Of a DNA stretch of 59,315 bases, positions 11,281 through 22,420 are shown piece after piece. The DNA is taken from assembly GCA_001414345.1 (NCBI GenBank), contig LLCB01000341.1, positions 1 through 59,315 on the forward strand, written 5' to 3'. Both the position numbers and the translations under genes were made by a program. The notes below the pieces were generated by a model. It made no database searches, was not told the origin of the DNA, and was given only the letters and a program-made list of their open reading frames with translations. The first letter of the stretch is position 1; each line of letters opens with the position of its first letter. The DNA is from Hymenoscyphus infarciens (taxonomy: Eukaryota; Ascomycota; Leotiomycetes; Helotiales; Helotiaceae).

Positions 11281-14200
11281 TCAACTAATAACACCCCCAT
11301 TCAGAGACCCCCTGCTCTCACTCTCCAACAACATAGCACCACCCTGTGGCCCACTAGCATCCAAACTAACAGTCGTCTTCCTCGAATCACTGATAATCCT
11401 GATCGTCTCCCCCGCATTTTGATAATCCGTCTCACATGTAATAGTCTGCTTAAGTCTCGGACTCTGCACATCGCTCGAAGTCCCATCTGGTTTGACAACC
11501 TTCGCGAGTGGCGAAGGCTTAACATCAACATTCGGAAAGTGTAGAAGACCTTCTTTCAAGGGGATGAGAACGACTGGGAAGGATAGAGTTTGGCTCTTGG
11601 ACGAGGATTCCTGTTCGGTGGGGACGATGAAATGACCTTTTCTCTTTCCGCCAATGAGCCAGGCGTCGAGGGATCCGGAGACTTCGTAGTAAAATTCGAG
11701 GTCTTGTGGCTGTTCTGCTTCTGGTCCAGCCTTGACGTCCCATTGACGGGTCCATTTGATATTTAGCGATGCTGTGATGGGTTGATTAGATACTGCAACG
11801 GCGGTGTTTGAGTATATGGCTGATGTTTTTGTAATTTTGAGGTCGACCGTGTGAACTACTGTAACTGGTGGAACCTCAACGGGTATAATAATCGATCTGC
11901 TGGAGGAGACGGACTCCTCATTCATTGATATAGGAGTCAAGGGGATGGTGGGGGTCTTTTGCTGCCAGGATTTCAGACCATCGGATAGAAGAGTGGCAGT
12001 ATCTTGATGGCCATCTGTTGTGTAGCCTAACCCCAAGAAGTGGTCTCGCCATCGGGCATTCGCAATAGGTGAGGTTGTAATTTCGTTGAGTACGGCAATC
12101 CGTTCAAGGTCGTTAGGAGATAAGCCTTTTCGAATTTCGTGTACCACGGTGGGTATAATCAATCGGATGTATGAGTATAAAGCTGTGTCACGGAGGGCGT
12201 TTTTGAGACTCGTTGTGATTGCACTCTCAATTTCCTCCTCGAGACAGACGTAGTGGAGCACCAAGGATAACGCCGACTTGAGATCCTTCGATATTCCTGG
12301 TTTTGGTGGCGGTAGCTTTGTAATTTTGTACAGCATCGACGCTGGTTGGCGAGGAAATATTGTAAGCGGTTGGGAAAAGGGAATTCCGCATTTAGCCTCG
12401 AAAACCTCGGAGCGCTCTAATTTCGAGCTCAGCAGTCGCAACGGACTAGAAGTCGCTGAAGATATGGTAAACTTTGAGAACAAAGACTTATGTTTGAAGA
12501 CGTCTTGGACATTGACTCCGAGCGGGAGCATTATTGACATGGTTGGTATGGCCGCAAAGAAGAATTTGCCCTTCTCGGTCGTGTAGGAAACCTCTATCTT
12601 CAGCGACACATCGCTTGAGTCGTGCTCAAGATTGAATGGCATTCGAATTTTGGCTGTACAATTGGCAGCGAGAGCACCGAATCGTATAACACCAGCCTCA
12701 AGCTTCCTTGAAAGCTCCGTGGAGTTACCAACAACAGCGGCTTCACTTGTTTGCACTCTCAGCCCAGCAGTTGCCGCCCGAATTTGAAGATTTCCTTCTA
12801 TTACATCATTCCAACCAGTTGAGAGCTCCAGCTCCAAGGAACGATTGCGGTCGAGATGCATGTATTTGGAGGCAAACAATTTTATGTCAAATGCCTCTGA
12901 TCGGTGGTAGAGAAGAATCTTTGGACACTTGAAGAAGTCATCACCTTTGCTCGGCGATGAGCCAGCATGTTCATATTCCAGTACCAGGTTATTGGTATAA
13001 AGGCTGACATGACCAACCGTATACGTTCCGGGGACAATGACCTGAAAGAGTAAGCAAGGCGAAGTCTAATTATGGAAGATGTTCTTACTGTTGTTTCTAC
13101 GAGTAGAGTCCCAAGACCATTTTTGAAAACAGTAGGACCATTGCTTTCAAGCCAAATCTCTCGATGCGTATCCCCAAAGGTAGCGTTGATTCTGACCTTT
13201 GCCTTTTCGATCGGAAGATCGTCTTCAAGTAAATAACGGAGACGGAGCTGTAGGGTAAAGCTGTCTTGGTTGGGATGATATCGAGCTGTACCATCGACAT
13301 CAAGGTGCCCGAAGAAATTCTGAAGCGGAACTGTGACATCATGTTTAAAGGTTTTCGTGATCTGCAACAAGTCCCCTAGATACGATGCAGTCGAAACAGC
13401 TTCCTCATCATTGAAACTTGACGTTTTTCCAACTTTCCAACTCGATTTCCGAAGCTGCTTCTCCTTTTCAGCCATCGCTACCTTTGACAAAAGCTTCAGC
13501 ACGACACGGACATATTCCTCATGTCTCTGAAGCTCTTTCAAACAATTCGCATACAGCACAAGCATCGAAATCTCTACCTGTGTCCACCCACCTTCGCCAT
13601 ATGACGGGGTCATTTGATAGAAATAAGAAGTTGCGGCTGCATAATCCTTGAGATGATATTTGAAGATTGCCAAGTCGGCCATGGTTGACAAGACTGACTG
13701 TGTATAGCCTGCAACAGTATAGTGCCGTAATGCCTTATCCGTCAAAGTTTCGTAGAGTCGGTAGAAATCGTCCTGGTTATCTATGGCAGTCCTCAAAAGC
13801 TTGCTGTGGATTCCATGAAGGGTGGGCTGTAGTTTTTGGCCAGTTGTAACTTGGTCAGGTTTCTCAGATGTATCATCCCCAAGTTCAACATCTTCCATTT
13901 CAGCTTTTTGATGAAGCTCTGAGATTGTGTCCCAGCCCGTGTCCCATCCATGTTCTTTAGCAACTTGTTCCAACACGTTCCGAGAGAGTAGATAAAGTTC
14001 TGCTCTATGACCCGCGAGTTCTTCCAGTCCAGCTTTGATAAAAGGGGACGGAGTAACAGCATGTTCGGGTACACTAGCACTTCGACCTCCAGATGGCCCT
14101 CGTGAACTAGAGCGGACAGCAAGAGAGCTACTACGGGCGGGATGCATCATGGTTTTTGGTTCGGGGATTGCTGCTTTTGGTTCCAAGCCATCAAGGCCAA

Positions 14201-16072
14201 CTTTTGCACCAGGTGGAGCAAGTGTCGATGGGGGAATGGGTAGTGCCTTTGTTGACGTTTGTGCTAGTATTTGCTGGGCGACGGAAAATGTGAAGGAAGA
14301 CGCAATATTATCCACGACTTGGGACATGATAGAGTCGAATTTCTGTGTACCATCTTTCTTCTCATCTTCGTCTCGATTCGTTTCTTCATGCTCTCTTTGA
14401 GAAGCCCATATATCATCGCGCAGGATGCGTGTAATTGACGCTACAAAATCCAAGGATCTGCTACAAACTTCAGCCAGAACATTGAGGTTTTCAGACTCAT
14501 TTGAAGGTTGGGACACAGGATATCGAGCAGCCACTCCTTGCAAGCTTGACTCTCTCTGCTCCTTAAGCTTTGCAAGCAATTCTTCCTGAGATGACCAAGC
14601 ATTCGCCAAACGAAGTAAAAGGGAAAGCTGGCGAGCGAAAATGTAACAGCGAAAGTCAAATATTGAAATGTTGTTGGCAAGAATAAGATGTCGATAACGC
14701 TTCTTGAATGCATTTACAGGTATTTCGTCAAACTCTCCATCTACAGGATCAGAACTCGACTTCTGGAGATCGATGGTGTCCTCTGTATCCACAATCTCTT
14801 CACCCATATCTCTAAGTATAGCAGCTCTTGTCTTCTCGGCCTGCTGTTTGAGGTCTTCGGTGTAGAGTAAAAAGGAGCCACCGGGTTGGGTTGTCACATC
14901 TGTTGCACTTTGTTCTCTGACAATAGCATCAAGACCAACTGCAAGTTCATCATATCCAACGAGTGCATCCTCTACAAGACCAACACTTTCAAACCCTCTT
15001 GCTAAGCCTTCCTTGAGTACGAAAAATGTACAGAAATTCCAGCCAGGCAAAGTTCTTTGTATATCCTTTTCACGAATATCTTCCTCATATTGACCAACCC
15101 GCATGTCAAATGATGCCAAAATCAGGTATTTCAATTTTGCAATGAGGTCTATCCAGGAATTCTCATTTTCTTGTGCTGATTCTGTGTATGAACCCGGGAT
15201 AGCGGGGACAACCCGCGGCAGCATATCATAAGGTACATCGTTAATGCCAATACGGATTTGGGCAATTCGGTCGATAGCCGACTTTGAAGAGCCATTGAAG
15301 TCCGCTCGTAGCTTTTCTAAAATTGTGGAAGAACCGCCTCCCCTCCAACGGGCGGCGGCCTTTTCTGCTGCATTTCCAGAGTTTCCCTCTGCATTCTTCC
15401 CACTTGTCCTGGGTTGTGTTGCCGCAGCCGTATTTGGAACGACCACGTGAACGATGAGCCACTCGTAAGCATCGTGATTCTCCTGTGTGTTTTGTTTTGT
15501 GGTACTTTGGGCAGGTGGTGTATGCTCTTTAATCCACTCCCGGACTTCTCGACGAGCCAGGGCTTTATACGTTTCGTTATCATCACATCGTAAGAAGAAT
15601 ATTTTCAAATAGGGGGTTTGTCGTAGTCCTGGTATCTGGTGCCTCCGCTCCTTTGCAGCTGGTTTCGAGGGAGTCTCTTTTCCAGAATGCGAATCCGATC
15701 TCTCTCCCACAACATGCCCCAAGTTTTGTGTCCGGAAGCCATCATCCCCACTTGCAGCTGAATCTTCGCTCTTTACGCGGGAGAGTGACAGGTTGCTATC
15801 AGTAGGTGCTTCGGCTGTTGAGGAGTTCGGGCGCAAGTCTTGTGCGGATGGGAGAAGGTCAATATGGAGGGACCCAATCGATCGCAGCGGGCCAGCATGG
15901 GATTCCCAGTGGAGGTTTCGAAGAGGTAATCGGGGGAGTAAGCCGGGTGACAGTAACTGATATACTCCATGCGGATCAAAGTACTCAACTGTAGGAAATA
16001 GATTAGTTGTGCTTGCGTCTATGGGGAAGAAGCTCTACCTGTCACCTTGGAGCTCGAAGATGGCTGCTCCAT
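11281..16072 (-). CDS. TRS130: TRAPP-II complex subunit TRAPPC10 / Trs130
   Basis: Exons are complement of 11281..13041, 13089..15988 and 16039..16072, 1564 aa. Exon 1 encodes MEQPSSSSKVT and joins in phase to VEYFDPHGVYQLLSPG, the conserved start of fungal TRAPPC10. The next block, KIFFLRCDDNETYKALARRE around residues 120-140, is the conserved N-terminal TRAPPC10 region. The 47-bp intron at 13042-13088 joins LLVETT to VIVPGTYTVGHVSLY of the C-terminal beta-rich part. The family's role is a TRAPP-II-specific subunit that directs the complex as exchange factor for Rab11-type Ypt31/32 at the late Golgi. It is longer than yeast Trs130 (~1100 aa) because of Ser/Pro-rich linkers near residues 40-80 and 580-640. 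The frame is unbroken. The start has no competing upstream ATG in frame. Confidence 0.93.
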
Positions 16073-16457
16073 TGCTTTGGAATGATATGTATGCCTCACA
16101 TTACTATTTTGAAGATCATACTAACTGGACATGCAATTAAAGGGGACTTGATAGCGTGGCTTTGCGGCCTTCAAGTTGGCTTCTCGTTCCTCGCAATTCG
16201 GGGCATCGCAAAATAGGGCCAAACTTCGCCTAATGGGGAAACCCCGACGCTCTCACCGCCTTAAGACTTGATAACCTCATGAAAGCATACACGTGTAACC
16301 TACTTCAGCATTTTACAAAGACAGAGACACATTTGTTGCCAGAAGCGCTGGTTCAGATTGAGTTCAATTGTTGCTTTTGCAATTTCTGTATTTGATGTTT
16401 TCCAAACTCATGTGCTCGCCAATCCATCCCCTCCCTCTCTGTAACCATGCCTCGCAC
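16073..16457. other. Promoter-side intergenic region of Trs130
   Basis: 385 bp between the Trs130 start and the 3' end of the broken UPRT gene, both on the minus strand, so it should hold the Trs130 promoter and the other gene's terminator. No TATA box or other site stands out. Confidence 0.4.
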
Positions 16458-19400
16458 TCAGTCCAGATAGGTGGTGTTGAATAGTCGGTTGCCGGTATCA
16501 GTAGTGCCTTTGCCGGTGAACTTGTTTTGAGAGATTCTGAGTGCAACGATGCTCAATTCCTCATTCGGACCAAGCTCTTTTCTGATGACAGAACATGCCT
16601 TGTCTTGGACAACACCCGCAACAAAAACGATGCGCATTTGAGGACATTGCCCACGAATATGTTTTACAAATTTCACCAAGGTCTTTCCGTTGTTCACCAC
16701 TGAATCAACAAGTACCATGGTCTGCAGCCCCTTCAAATGACCTGGCTTGAGGTCTGTAGGCTCTTTCGCACTGTTGGTTGAGTAAGCCGGTGCACGATCA
16801 ATTTAAAGCGCCGTGCGTGACTTACTGGATGAACATTGCTAGTGGGAAAGCATCACTGACACCGAAGGCCATGGGCTCTCCACCTCGCATGAGCGGGATG
16901 ATTGCTGTATGCTGCTCGTTCAAGAGTCTGAACCCTTCCACGGTATTGCCCAGAACGTGAGGAATTTGGAACTGCTTCAGGTTTTTTCGGGTCTCTTGAG
17001 TATGGGGTCAATGATAAGAAGTTTGTTCTTTGCTCTTCGGCATACTTCAGCTTATTGTGGGAGAGCTTCTCGGATAGTTACGGCTATTACTCGAAAAGGC
17101 TTAGGACAATGAAGAAATCGACTTTCCAATTGTCCTTAACCTCCTCAAATAAGAGACCTTTCGCACAATGCTTACCAAAGTAGGTAACCAAGAGCAACGA
17201 ACAAATCTCTGCAGTCTTACCTTCTCAAGCCCAATCACTTCGCTCCGTGTCAAGAATTCCATCGCCAAGTACATTCCTACACGACGGTGAGCTTCTCTCA
17301 ATGCAGTACCTGCCACTTCAGCATTGCCGTGCTGTCTGTCGCTTGAAAACCCCGGAATCCAGAATAGCCGAGTATAGATTTGAAGACCCCTTCCTGCGTG
17401 AGCTGAACCGCAAAACTCTGAGTGCATACCGATTCTACAAGGATAGACGCTGCACAAATCCGGACGACGGAGAGCGACAACTAAACCAACCTCCCGTTCT
17501 CAAGCAAATAATCAATAAATACTAGACAGATATTGTTCTTTAATTGTCCTAGAGAGCTAGAGAGTGAAGCGTTGTGTATATGCGAACTTTTGCTACCGAA
17601 TATACTAAGATTGTCGAGTTGTTTAATTCCGTACGTCTGGGTATTCAAATTCAAAAGTATTAAGTGTTAATTCGTAAAATAGAGGGGTCGAGTCCTCAGC
17701 CAAATAGGATATACTTTTGTTACTAAGAGAAGGTAACTAGGTAGGAACTAGGAAAGGAAGGTTCTTGATCTTTCTAATCCTCTTATCGTAACTATCCTAA
17801 CAAATCTAACCCAGGTCGAAATTATAGAAACCTTACTCGGAAAGTTACTAGGAAAATTGCTATGAAAATTGCTATAACTTCTACTGGATATGTATATACA
17901 GAATAAATACCCCTAGGGATAGTTGTTCCAAGAGGCATGTTTGGAAAGTACTATTCTACATAGGTGAGTCTAGGATAAATACTCATTGGAATAGTTGTTT
18001 TAAGAGGTAGCATTTTATGAACAAGATTTTGTGAACAACTTACTATGAAGTAATGGTTCGCGGCGAGGTGTTGTTGGGGGGTAGCAAAGCCTGGTGGGCT
18101 TGCTCCTGTTGTCCTCCTCGCCAACCACAACAATAGCTCGATCCGATCCTTGCAACATTTTCAAGTCCAGAGGACTATCATCGAAGGCCCAAACATACAA
18201 CCCATAGTAGCCCTTGAGCCAAGCCACCAGTCCAGCTTTCACATCAGCTGTAACGACCGCATCCTTGAATTGTTCACGTCCTCCCACGCAACCGTTGAAC
18301 AAGCGTCCTCCACCGATTACTCGCACACAACCAAACTGGTCATGTTTGAAAAGGCCTTCTCTCTCCAGCAAATATTCCCAAACACGACAGAGCCTCGAAG
18401 TGACAACCACCGCGCGGACGTGTTTTGTCTCCAATACCAATTTCAAGAGAGAGACAAACTCGGGGTACATAGTCACCTCTGATGCGACCTCGCGACAGAG
18501 GGTGTCAAACTCCTCGTCATTGGTGTACTCTTCGTATAGCAATGCTGCTTGACGAAAAGCGGTATATGAGTATCCCAAGTGACTCCCGAACAGCTTCTTG
18601 AGTGGGCAACCTTCCTCATCGGGCTTCGAAGAACCTTCTTCCAGAAAAGAGTACCCTCATCTTCCGCACACAATGTTCTATCGGCGTCGAATACCAACAT
18701 GGTTTCCACTTCTGGGGTACTGGGAAGTATATAGGATAGCTTTCCAGTCGCGAGAGACATATTGAGACCCTCATTATGTGTGGCGAAGTCAATTAGCAAC
18801 TGCTTCGCCTTGTGGAGCATCGTGTTGTCCTCGGAATGATGCAAGGTCAAAAACAAAATTTCATGCTCGCGACAACATTGTCGAAGTGCAGTCTTCTCGG
18901 CTTGTTGCCACTTTTTCAAGTGACCAACAGAGACAGTTTTCCGTGTGCTCTCGCTGTCGCCTCGGCGCCTTTCGTCGATGATAGTAGGGGGAACCCCCAA
19001 GTAGATAATGTGTGTATATGTCTCCAGATCCTTCTGAGTACACACTCGTTGTCCGTCTGGGTCTTCTTCGTTGTCCCAAAACATGTAATGGCCAGCAACA
19101 ACTCCACTCTTTCTGCTTTTTGCGCATTCAGTTCTGATTTTTTCGATAGCCAGCCCTCGCACGCGTTCTTTTTCTGGCTCCGAGAGCGACTTGAATTTCT
19201 CAATGCTTCCACAAACACTTCCTATAATCAAGGAACCATCGTAGTACCTAAAAGTTGGAGAAGCCAGGTGCTTTTCAAGTTCTTTTATGAGATGAGTCTT
19301 CCACATCCAGAGACACCATACAATCCAATAACTACTGGTCTTTTGCTGGAAGCAGCAATAAACCCGGTCGTCATACTGGCTGATCTGTTCTTGTCGTTTT

Positions 19401-19476
19401 GTAGGTAGTGTCTCAAATTCTCGAAAACCTGGCTGAATATTGTCCGGGAACTCCAAAGTTTGGTAGACTCAAACAC
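16458..19476 (-). pseudogene. Broken AAA/P-loop - HAD phosphatase - uracil phosphoribosyltransferase fusion gene
   Basis: Three domains in family order. The P-loop part starts ...KRPVVIGLYGVSGCG, then LIKELEKHL, YYDGS and GHYMFWDNEED. The HAD part has MLVFDADRTL, GYSYTAFRQAALLYEE, VVVTS and VWAFDDSPLDLKML. The UPRT part has ALREAHRRVGMYLAMEFL, LMRGGEPMAFGVSDAFPL, the PRPP site VLVDSVVNNGKT and uracil-site GTTDTGNRLFNTTYLD at the end. The frame breaks at four places: inside Walker A near 19297 (one base short between GCG and KT), near 18625, near 18100, and near 17315, where about eight codons are also missing. A block before the UPRT domain is replaced by foreign AT-rich DNA (about 17.53-18.04 kb). 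The 55-bp intron at 16771-16825 still has good splice sites. The intact family would link a kinase-like domain, a phosphatase and uracil salvage. This copy should not yield the full protein; the last ~150 codons of UPRT remain open. Confidence 0.85.
17534..17802 (-). mobile_element. Probable solo LTR inside the UPRT pseudogene
   Basis: 269 bp bounded by TGTTCTTTAATTG and TATCCTAACA, that is TG...CA ends, reading TGTTAGGATAG... on the minus strand as many fungal LTRs begin. It lies exactly where the host gene loses its reading frame between the HAD and UPRT domains. A 5-bp target duplication is not evident, so the ends may be off by a few bases. The adjoining 17803-18040 is also foreign to the gene and holds two similar ~45 bp stretches (AATAAATAC...ATAGTTGTT..AAGAGG near 17904 and 17969), perhaps from a second insertion. 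Confidence 0.45.
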
Positions 19477-20379
19477 GAACTTCGTAGGCAGTTGGAAAGA
19501 GTTGAGATGGGGAGTTCGCGATGTCTTTATAAAAACTCAGCGTTGCTTGTGGGTTGTGGTGTTGATTGGAGAAATGTCTGGTGATGATTCCAAGATTCCA
19601 TGCTTCCATCATGTGTGGTAGAAATTTCAACAAAGGTTTCCTTACTTGACTTCGATGTGTCACATGTTGCCCTCCGAAATGTTGATTGTAGTAGTATCGA
19701 TGTTGTTTCCAGTTTGTTATAGAAAACAGGAGAATCATCCACATGATTAGGCCAATAATTCCTTGTGTAATTAAGATTTAGGGTTTTGGGGAAGGACCAA
19801 GTAAGAATCCCGAGCTTTACTCTTCGTACAACCCCTCCCTTCTATTATCTCAGATGTTCCAGATAATGAAAGCCATTCATCGAGAACGTTTAGAAGATTT
19901 GAGAAGTCGATTTCTCCATTTTACTAAACGCTGGTCGAAAAGGAATGTTGTAATTGTCTAGACTATTTTACATAATTGAAACAAAATGAGTATACGCAGA
20001 GCAATTCCCAGATATCTTACATGGTTTAGTAGCCGAAAACCCATTTGGTAAACTTTATTTTCTAACACTATCAAGCGTAGATGGGGTCATGAGAGTTCAC
20101 GTTGCAATTCTCGATTAAATTCACTACACTTGGTAACTGCTCTTTCTTTAATCGCTGTGTAGAGCCCCGGTAATAGAGCGAATTCAGTGGGTTTAGCAAT
20201 GTGATTCACTTGTCATTTCAAAGGAAAACACCATAAAAACGCTACTTTGAATAGACAAAGCATTCCAATTTCCAAGTCTTCTTTCACTTTGCCTGATTTC
20301 GTTCTGACGGAGACTATTCGAACAGCACATTTTTTCCGCACGCTTTCCCAATTCATCACCCCTTGTCGCCACCACAAAT
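19477..20379. other. Intergenic region between divergent genes
   Basis: Divergent spacer between the minus-strand UPRT pseudogene and the plus-strand orphan gene; it should contain both promoters. Short ORFs near 19.5-19.7 kb on the minus strand have no family match and may be 5' leader or remnants of the pseudogene's N-terminus. No RNA gene seen. Confidence 0.4.
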
Positions 20380-20913
20380 ATGAAGCTTCTCTGCACCAAG
20401 TTTCTCAGACGATGGCATGGCATGCTAAATCTCACAAGACAAAAGCCCTCTTGGTACAGCGACCGACTCGTGGAGGAAAGACGGGAAGTGGAGGAGGCAA
20501 ACAAACTCATCAAAAAAGTCAGTGAGACATCAGATGTCTGCTTTTCAATCATTCGAGCCGAGTATGATGGGTTTCCGGTTGGAGACTTTCCGCCATTTAC
20601 GTATCGTCACCTACCAGTCTATGCGTACGTGCTTGAATTTACCTCACGTTGGACATTCTACCGAACAGTAGCATACAGACGTAATGCTCCTCAGTGTCAT
20701 TTGGTGTCTGGAGTCATCAACCCCAAGAAGGATCATAAGCTGGATGAAGTTGCCTCACACCACCAAATTGATCCCGTCGAATTCAAGCGAGTTGGCCGTC
20801 GACTTCGGAGAGTATGGCCACTTTTTCCACAAGGCTGTGCATGGGTTTACAAACGAGAGACAGATATGCTAGGCATAGAGGAGAAAATTCCCTTTTTGAA
20901 CTTCCAACGCTAG
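20380..20913 (+). CDS. Orphan hypothetical protein, 177 aa
   Basis: Single exon from ATG 20380 (context AAATATGAA) to TAG. I do not recognise the family. The product is basic and rich in Arg/Lys, with a short amphipathic N-terminus (MKLLCTKFLRRWHGMLNLTR), a charged helix (VEERREVEEANKLIKKV), then an aromatic-rich core (YDGFPVGDFPPFTYRHLPVYAYVLEF, split here only for reading) and a tail with FKRVGRRLRRVWPLFP. No clear signal peptide or membrane span. Codon use and length suggest a real gene, probably lineage-restricted. An intron inside cannot be excluded. Confidence 0.5.
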   Translation: MKLLCTKFLRRWHGMLNLTRQKPSWYSDRLVEERREVEEANKLIKKVSETSDVCFSIIRAEYDGFPVGDFPPFTYRHLPVYAYVLEFTSRWTFYRTVAYRRNAPQCHLVSGVINPKKDHKLDEVASHHQIDPVEFKRVGRRLRRVWPLFPQGCAWVYKRETDMLGIEEKIPFLNFQR

Positions 20914-21871
20914 TAACAACACCCATTTTCCTCCCACAAATCGGACGAAAGCTAAATTTGCCAACATTTCACCCTTTTTGCACTCAGGAGTGAAGTCAGT
21001 CGGACAGGGAAGCATCATTGTATGGGGGGCCTGGCCAACAAAAGAAAAGAAAAAAGTATTCTCCGCAAAATTTTGATGACAATTTTGATGACAATTTTCA
21101 TGACAACTTCAAAGTTCAATGCTGCACGACACATGGCGCAAAAATGGGTTAGTTTGGGGCCTTGGGGAAATGGCCAAGGCTGGCACTGTACAATATATAT
21201 CAGAGAGCGGTCATTTTCTAGTTATTATTTAGTAACTCCTGCAACGTCATTCATCTGTCCAAAAATTTGTTGACTATACTCAATTTCCCACTGGCGCTGC
21301 TTCTCCCCCAGCCTTTTGCACGAGCCAGATAATCATTACCGTGTACACCATTGAGGTTTGTCGTGACATTCAAACACCATTACACCAAAATAAAGCTTTT
21401 CGTTTATTCTAGTGATCCTCAAATGACAAGTTGATTACACAAGAATCGAAAGAGTAGTAAGATCGGGTAATAAAGCAATTACTGAACCTCTTGCAATTAT
21501 ATTGCCCTGCTAAAGTTTCGATGATCTCTAGCAATGGTAAAAACGCTATTTTGAGCTATCTAGTGCAATACTGACAATAGCATGACGGGTAATTGGAGTG
21601 TCAAAATAAGAACTTTCCACCTTCACCGCGAACACTGAATATTTGAGCCTTTAAGGTTCCAATAAACGAGGAGAAGGAAGCAGACTTCAATTTCATACTA
21701 AAACGTAAAATTCTACATGCCCCTAAACATTTAAGAACTCGGAATGACATGGAACTGTTCCAAAGATTTCATCGAAGTACCCAGGCCAAATACACGCCAA
21801 CGAACAAGTCACAGTTCTTACACAGCAACCTCCATCCAATCCAGTTCTCGTGATTCGTGAATATATCCCAG
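20914..21871. other. Intergenic region with a short tandem repeat
   Basis: Convergent 3' flanks of the orphan gene and the beta-trefoil-like gene. Only the 12-bp tandem repeat at 21071-21106 stands out. The ORF at 21022-21273 is a chance frame over that repeat. Confidence 0.4.
21071..21106. repeat. 12-bp tandem repeat, three copies
   Basis: Two exact copies of TTTTGATGACAA followed by TTTTCATGACAA. Confidence 0.9.
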
Positions 21872-22420
21872 TCAAACTTTTACGAATTCCCAAAGTGACC
21901 CTCCAACCTCCCTCGTCGGTTCATTGGGCACGCCACCCATCTCCGTCTGTATCAATGTTCCGAACTCCCCCGTATCCATCTTCCAAAGTTTCCACCACTG
22001 TATATTCAACAACAAATAACCACCCGCAGGACATCTCCTCGCGCAAAAGTACTCCCAGCCTTGGTGATGGTGGGCCGTTGCACGAAATTTCCCACCGCTA
22101 TCATGTCCTAAATAGGTTCCCGAAACCATATTTTCAAAGCCCAACCAGCCGTCCTTTTCGACGCATTTCCATTGCCAACCTCCTGCTTCGACAGCCTTCT
22201 CTTTTAATTGAAGAGTGCCATTTGATAGGGTGAGAATGTGGTGTTTGTGATAGGAGCGTATCATGTATGTTGAACCCGGCCAAGGAATGTCTTCGCTGGC
22301 TTTTGGGGGGTTCGGGGTTTCATCAAAATAATCGCTAAAAGAGGTATGCGTTGGTGTATTTGCTCTCGTGGACGTGGTTGAGGTAGTAGTAGATCCTTCG
22401 AAAGGTTTGGCTTCGGTCAT
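21872..22420 (-). CDS. Conserved fungal beta-trefoil-like (fascin/ricin-B-like) protein of unknown function
   Basis: 182 aa from ATG 22420 (context ATCACCATGACC). After a Thr/Ser-rich N-terminus comes the core WPGSTYMIRSYHKHHILTL, then WQWKCVEKDGWLGFENMVSG, YLGHDSGGKF, GWEYFCARRCPAGGYLLL, and the end GGSLWEFVKV. This Trp/Gly pattern is that of a Pezizomycotina family with a single trefoil-like fold, known only by sequence; ligand and role are unknown. The frame stays open to an upstream ATG at 22606 (244 aa in total), but that extension is pyrimidine-rich and looks like 5' leader, so I prefer the inner start. No introns needed. Confidence 0.7.
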   Translation of the reverse strand: MTEAKPFEGSTTTSTTSTRANTPTHTSFSDYFDETPNPPKASEDIPWPGSTYMIRSYHKHHILTLSNGTLQLKEKAVEAGGWQWKCVEKDGWLGFENMVSGTYLGHDSGGKFRATAHHHQGWEYFCARRCPAGGYLLLNIQWWKLWKMDTGEFGTLIQTEMGGVPNEPTREVGGSLWEFVKV

